This document shows, piece by piece, positions 43,127 to 43,817 of a stretch of 43,817 nucleotides of DNA. The position numbers and the translations under genes are program-made. The stretch's first letter is position 1. The number at the start of each line of letters is the position of its first letter. Source of the stretch: Terriglobia bacterium (GTDB taxonomy: Bacteria > Acidobacteriota > Terriglobia > UBA7540). Location of the stretch: contig JASHON010000143.1 in assembly GCA_030041095.1 (NCBI GenBank), positions 1 to 43,817 on the forward strand. Reading direction: 5' to 3'. Below the pieces are notes generated by a model. The model was not told where the DNA came from. It saw only the letters and a program-made list of their open reading frames with translations, and did not search any database.

Positions 43127-43231
43127 GTAGCGCCGGCTTCCAGCCGGCAACTCGCTTCAATTCAAGGGAGGCCGGCAAGATGCCGGCGCACCATTCGCGG
43201 CGCCGCTGACTTTTTCCGCAGCCTGTTTAGC
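43127..43231 (-). repeat. REP/BIME-like 105-nt element, copy 2 (inverted)
   Basis: Reverse complement of 18629-18733 with about 7 differences in 105 nt. It contains the two GCCGGC hairpins and, at its outer end (minus strand), codons for AAGAKQAAEKV, the same residues that end the RAYT remnant in copy 1. It lies about 127 bp upstream of the pcm start, where it could affect pcm transcription. Confidence 0.85.
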
Positions 43232-43381
43232 ACCGGCGGCTGCAACGATCATTCGGGATTCCCTCAAACGCCAGTCCGACTGCGCGTGTGATTGGGCGAT
43301 TGGGTTTTCAAGAATCTCACCTTTCGTGTTGCGCCTATGGTGGTCAATAAATGAGAGAGGCATTGCGGTCCAACATAATTA

Positions 43382-43512
43382 TTTTCAACAACTTACTGGG
43401 ATATCATTCGGTAAATACTAATAACCAACTTATTTTCAGCAACTTGCCAGGATTGTTGGTTCTTGGCTTCATCGCCGTTCATTGTTTTCAGCAACTTACT
43501 GGGATTGTTGGT
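43382..43512 (+). repeat. Three spaced imperfect 28-bp repeats
   Basis: Units start at 43382, 43433 and 43485. The consensus is TTTTCAGCAACTTACTGGGA followed by TTGTTGGT; unit 1 keeps only the first 21 positions. Periods are 51 and 52 bp, with unrelated intervening sequence. The surrounding 43232-43817 contains no supportable gene; its last 30 bp are AT-rich. Confidence 0.75.
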
Positions 43513-43817
43513 CATCGATTCTTTGATGATCCGGAGCTTCCTCATTTTCCGACCCAGCGGGGAGATTGCTTCGGCTTTGCCGTACGATGCCGGAGCGGCG
43601 GCGGGCCGGCGATGCGCCACACGCCGGTGATGGTTCCCGGCTTCAAAAGCGGCAGCCTGTTAAACGCCATCGAAAATAAAAAAAGGCGAGCCCGGACCGC
43701 CAACCGGTTCTTGCACGGTCGCAAGCCGGAGTCCCGCTGGCCGGACCCTCTGGCGGAGAACCGTCCACGGGTAAAAACCATTCGAGACTAGTATACATAT
43801 ATAGCCTATTATTGTCA

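Noticed and set aside
43001-43150. 50-residue N-terminal extension of pcm
   Set aside because: The sequence enters the REP-like element; normal homology starts at ATG 43000.
43382-43512. Possible CRISPR array
   Set aside because: Only three units, mutually diverged, the first truncated, with unequal spacers of about 24-31 bp and no cas genes in the window.
43351-43791. 146-codon plus-strand frame at the right end
   Set aside because: It is built from the three spaced repeats and shows no protein-like conservation or ribosome binding site.
1-43817. tRNA, rRNA, tmRNA or known riboswitches
   Set aside because: No T-loop GTTCGA-type arm in a cloverleaf context, no rRNA stretch and no recognised riboswitch core was found by eye; a covariance-model search would be decisive.

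Overview
The window reads as a chromosomal contig from a Gram-negative, diderm bacterium. It is most likely an Acidobacteriota member (class Terriglobia or a close relative), probably from a metagenome or an uncultured lineage. Support for this is an lpxC gene, several lipoboxes, LolA-fold outer-membrane proteins, a Tat-exported glycosidase, the DUF1385/prfA/prmC neighbourhood, hslVU followed by a fibronectin-type lipoprotein, and many GC-rich dispersed intergenic repeats. The phylum call is inference; no rRNA or tRNA gene was seen.

Layout. 1-1.1 kb: the last ~40 codons of a transposase run off the left edge, followed by about 950 bp without a convincing gene. 1.1-6.0 kb (minus): a NarL-type response regulator translationally coupled to a 1400-residue CheB-CheR-PAS-histidine kinase fusion. 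6.2-10.1 kb (plus): de novo NAD synthesis, nadA-nadC overlapping by 4 nt, then a repeat-filled gap and nadB. 10.3-14.2 kb (plus): a DUF1385 membrane protein, a HEPN gene broken by an in-frame TAG together with its small partner, then prfA and prmC. 14.2-18.4 kb (minus): a large radical SAM enzyme resembling the tetraether synthase (Tes) family, behind a roughly 440-nt putative leader, and a secreted type-B carboxylesterase. 18.4-18.95 kb: a decayed RAYT-like transposase end joined to REP-like palindromes. 18.9-22.0 kb (plus): a Gfo/Idh/MocA oxidoreductase and a Tat-exported GH2 beta-glucuronidase-like enzyme. 22.2-26.1 kb (minus): hslV-hslU-FN3 lipoprotein, and a separate secreted LolA-like protein. 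26.4-31.4 kb (plus): the pentose phosphate operon tkt-zwf-pgl-rpe. 31.4-34.5 kb (plus): coaBC, a family 4 uracil-DNA glycosylase and lpxC. 34.6-36.9 kb (plus): a glycerate 2-kinase and a beta-hydroxyacid dehydrogenase, fitting tartronate semialdehyde/glycerate metabolism. 37.0-42.1 kb (plus): a six-gene cluster with an OM-type lipoprotein, an FtsX-like permease, a LolD/MacB-like ATPase, a small one-TM protein, a LolA-like lipoprotein and a radical SAM enzyme. 42.3-43.0 kb (minus): pcm. The last 0.8 kb holds an inverted copy of the REP-like element and three spaced, imperfect 28-bp repeats.

The most promising material for new biology is (i) the Tes-like radical SAM protein, a candidate for membrane-spanning lipid synthesis in bacteria, (ii) the 37-42 kb cluster, which looks like a self-contained Lol-like envelope trafficking unit with a radical SAM enzyme attached, (iii) the HEPN/partner cassette whose HEPN member is interrupted exactly at the predicted catalytic stretch, and (iv) the RAYT-remnant/REP element present in two inverted 105-nt copies about 24.5 kb apart. 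All calls come from reading translations and motifs by eye; no database search was run.
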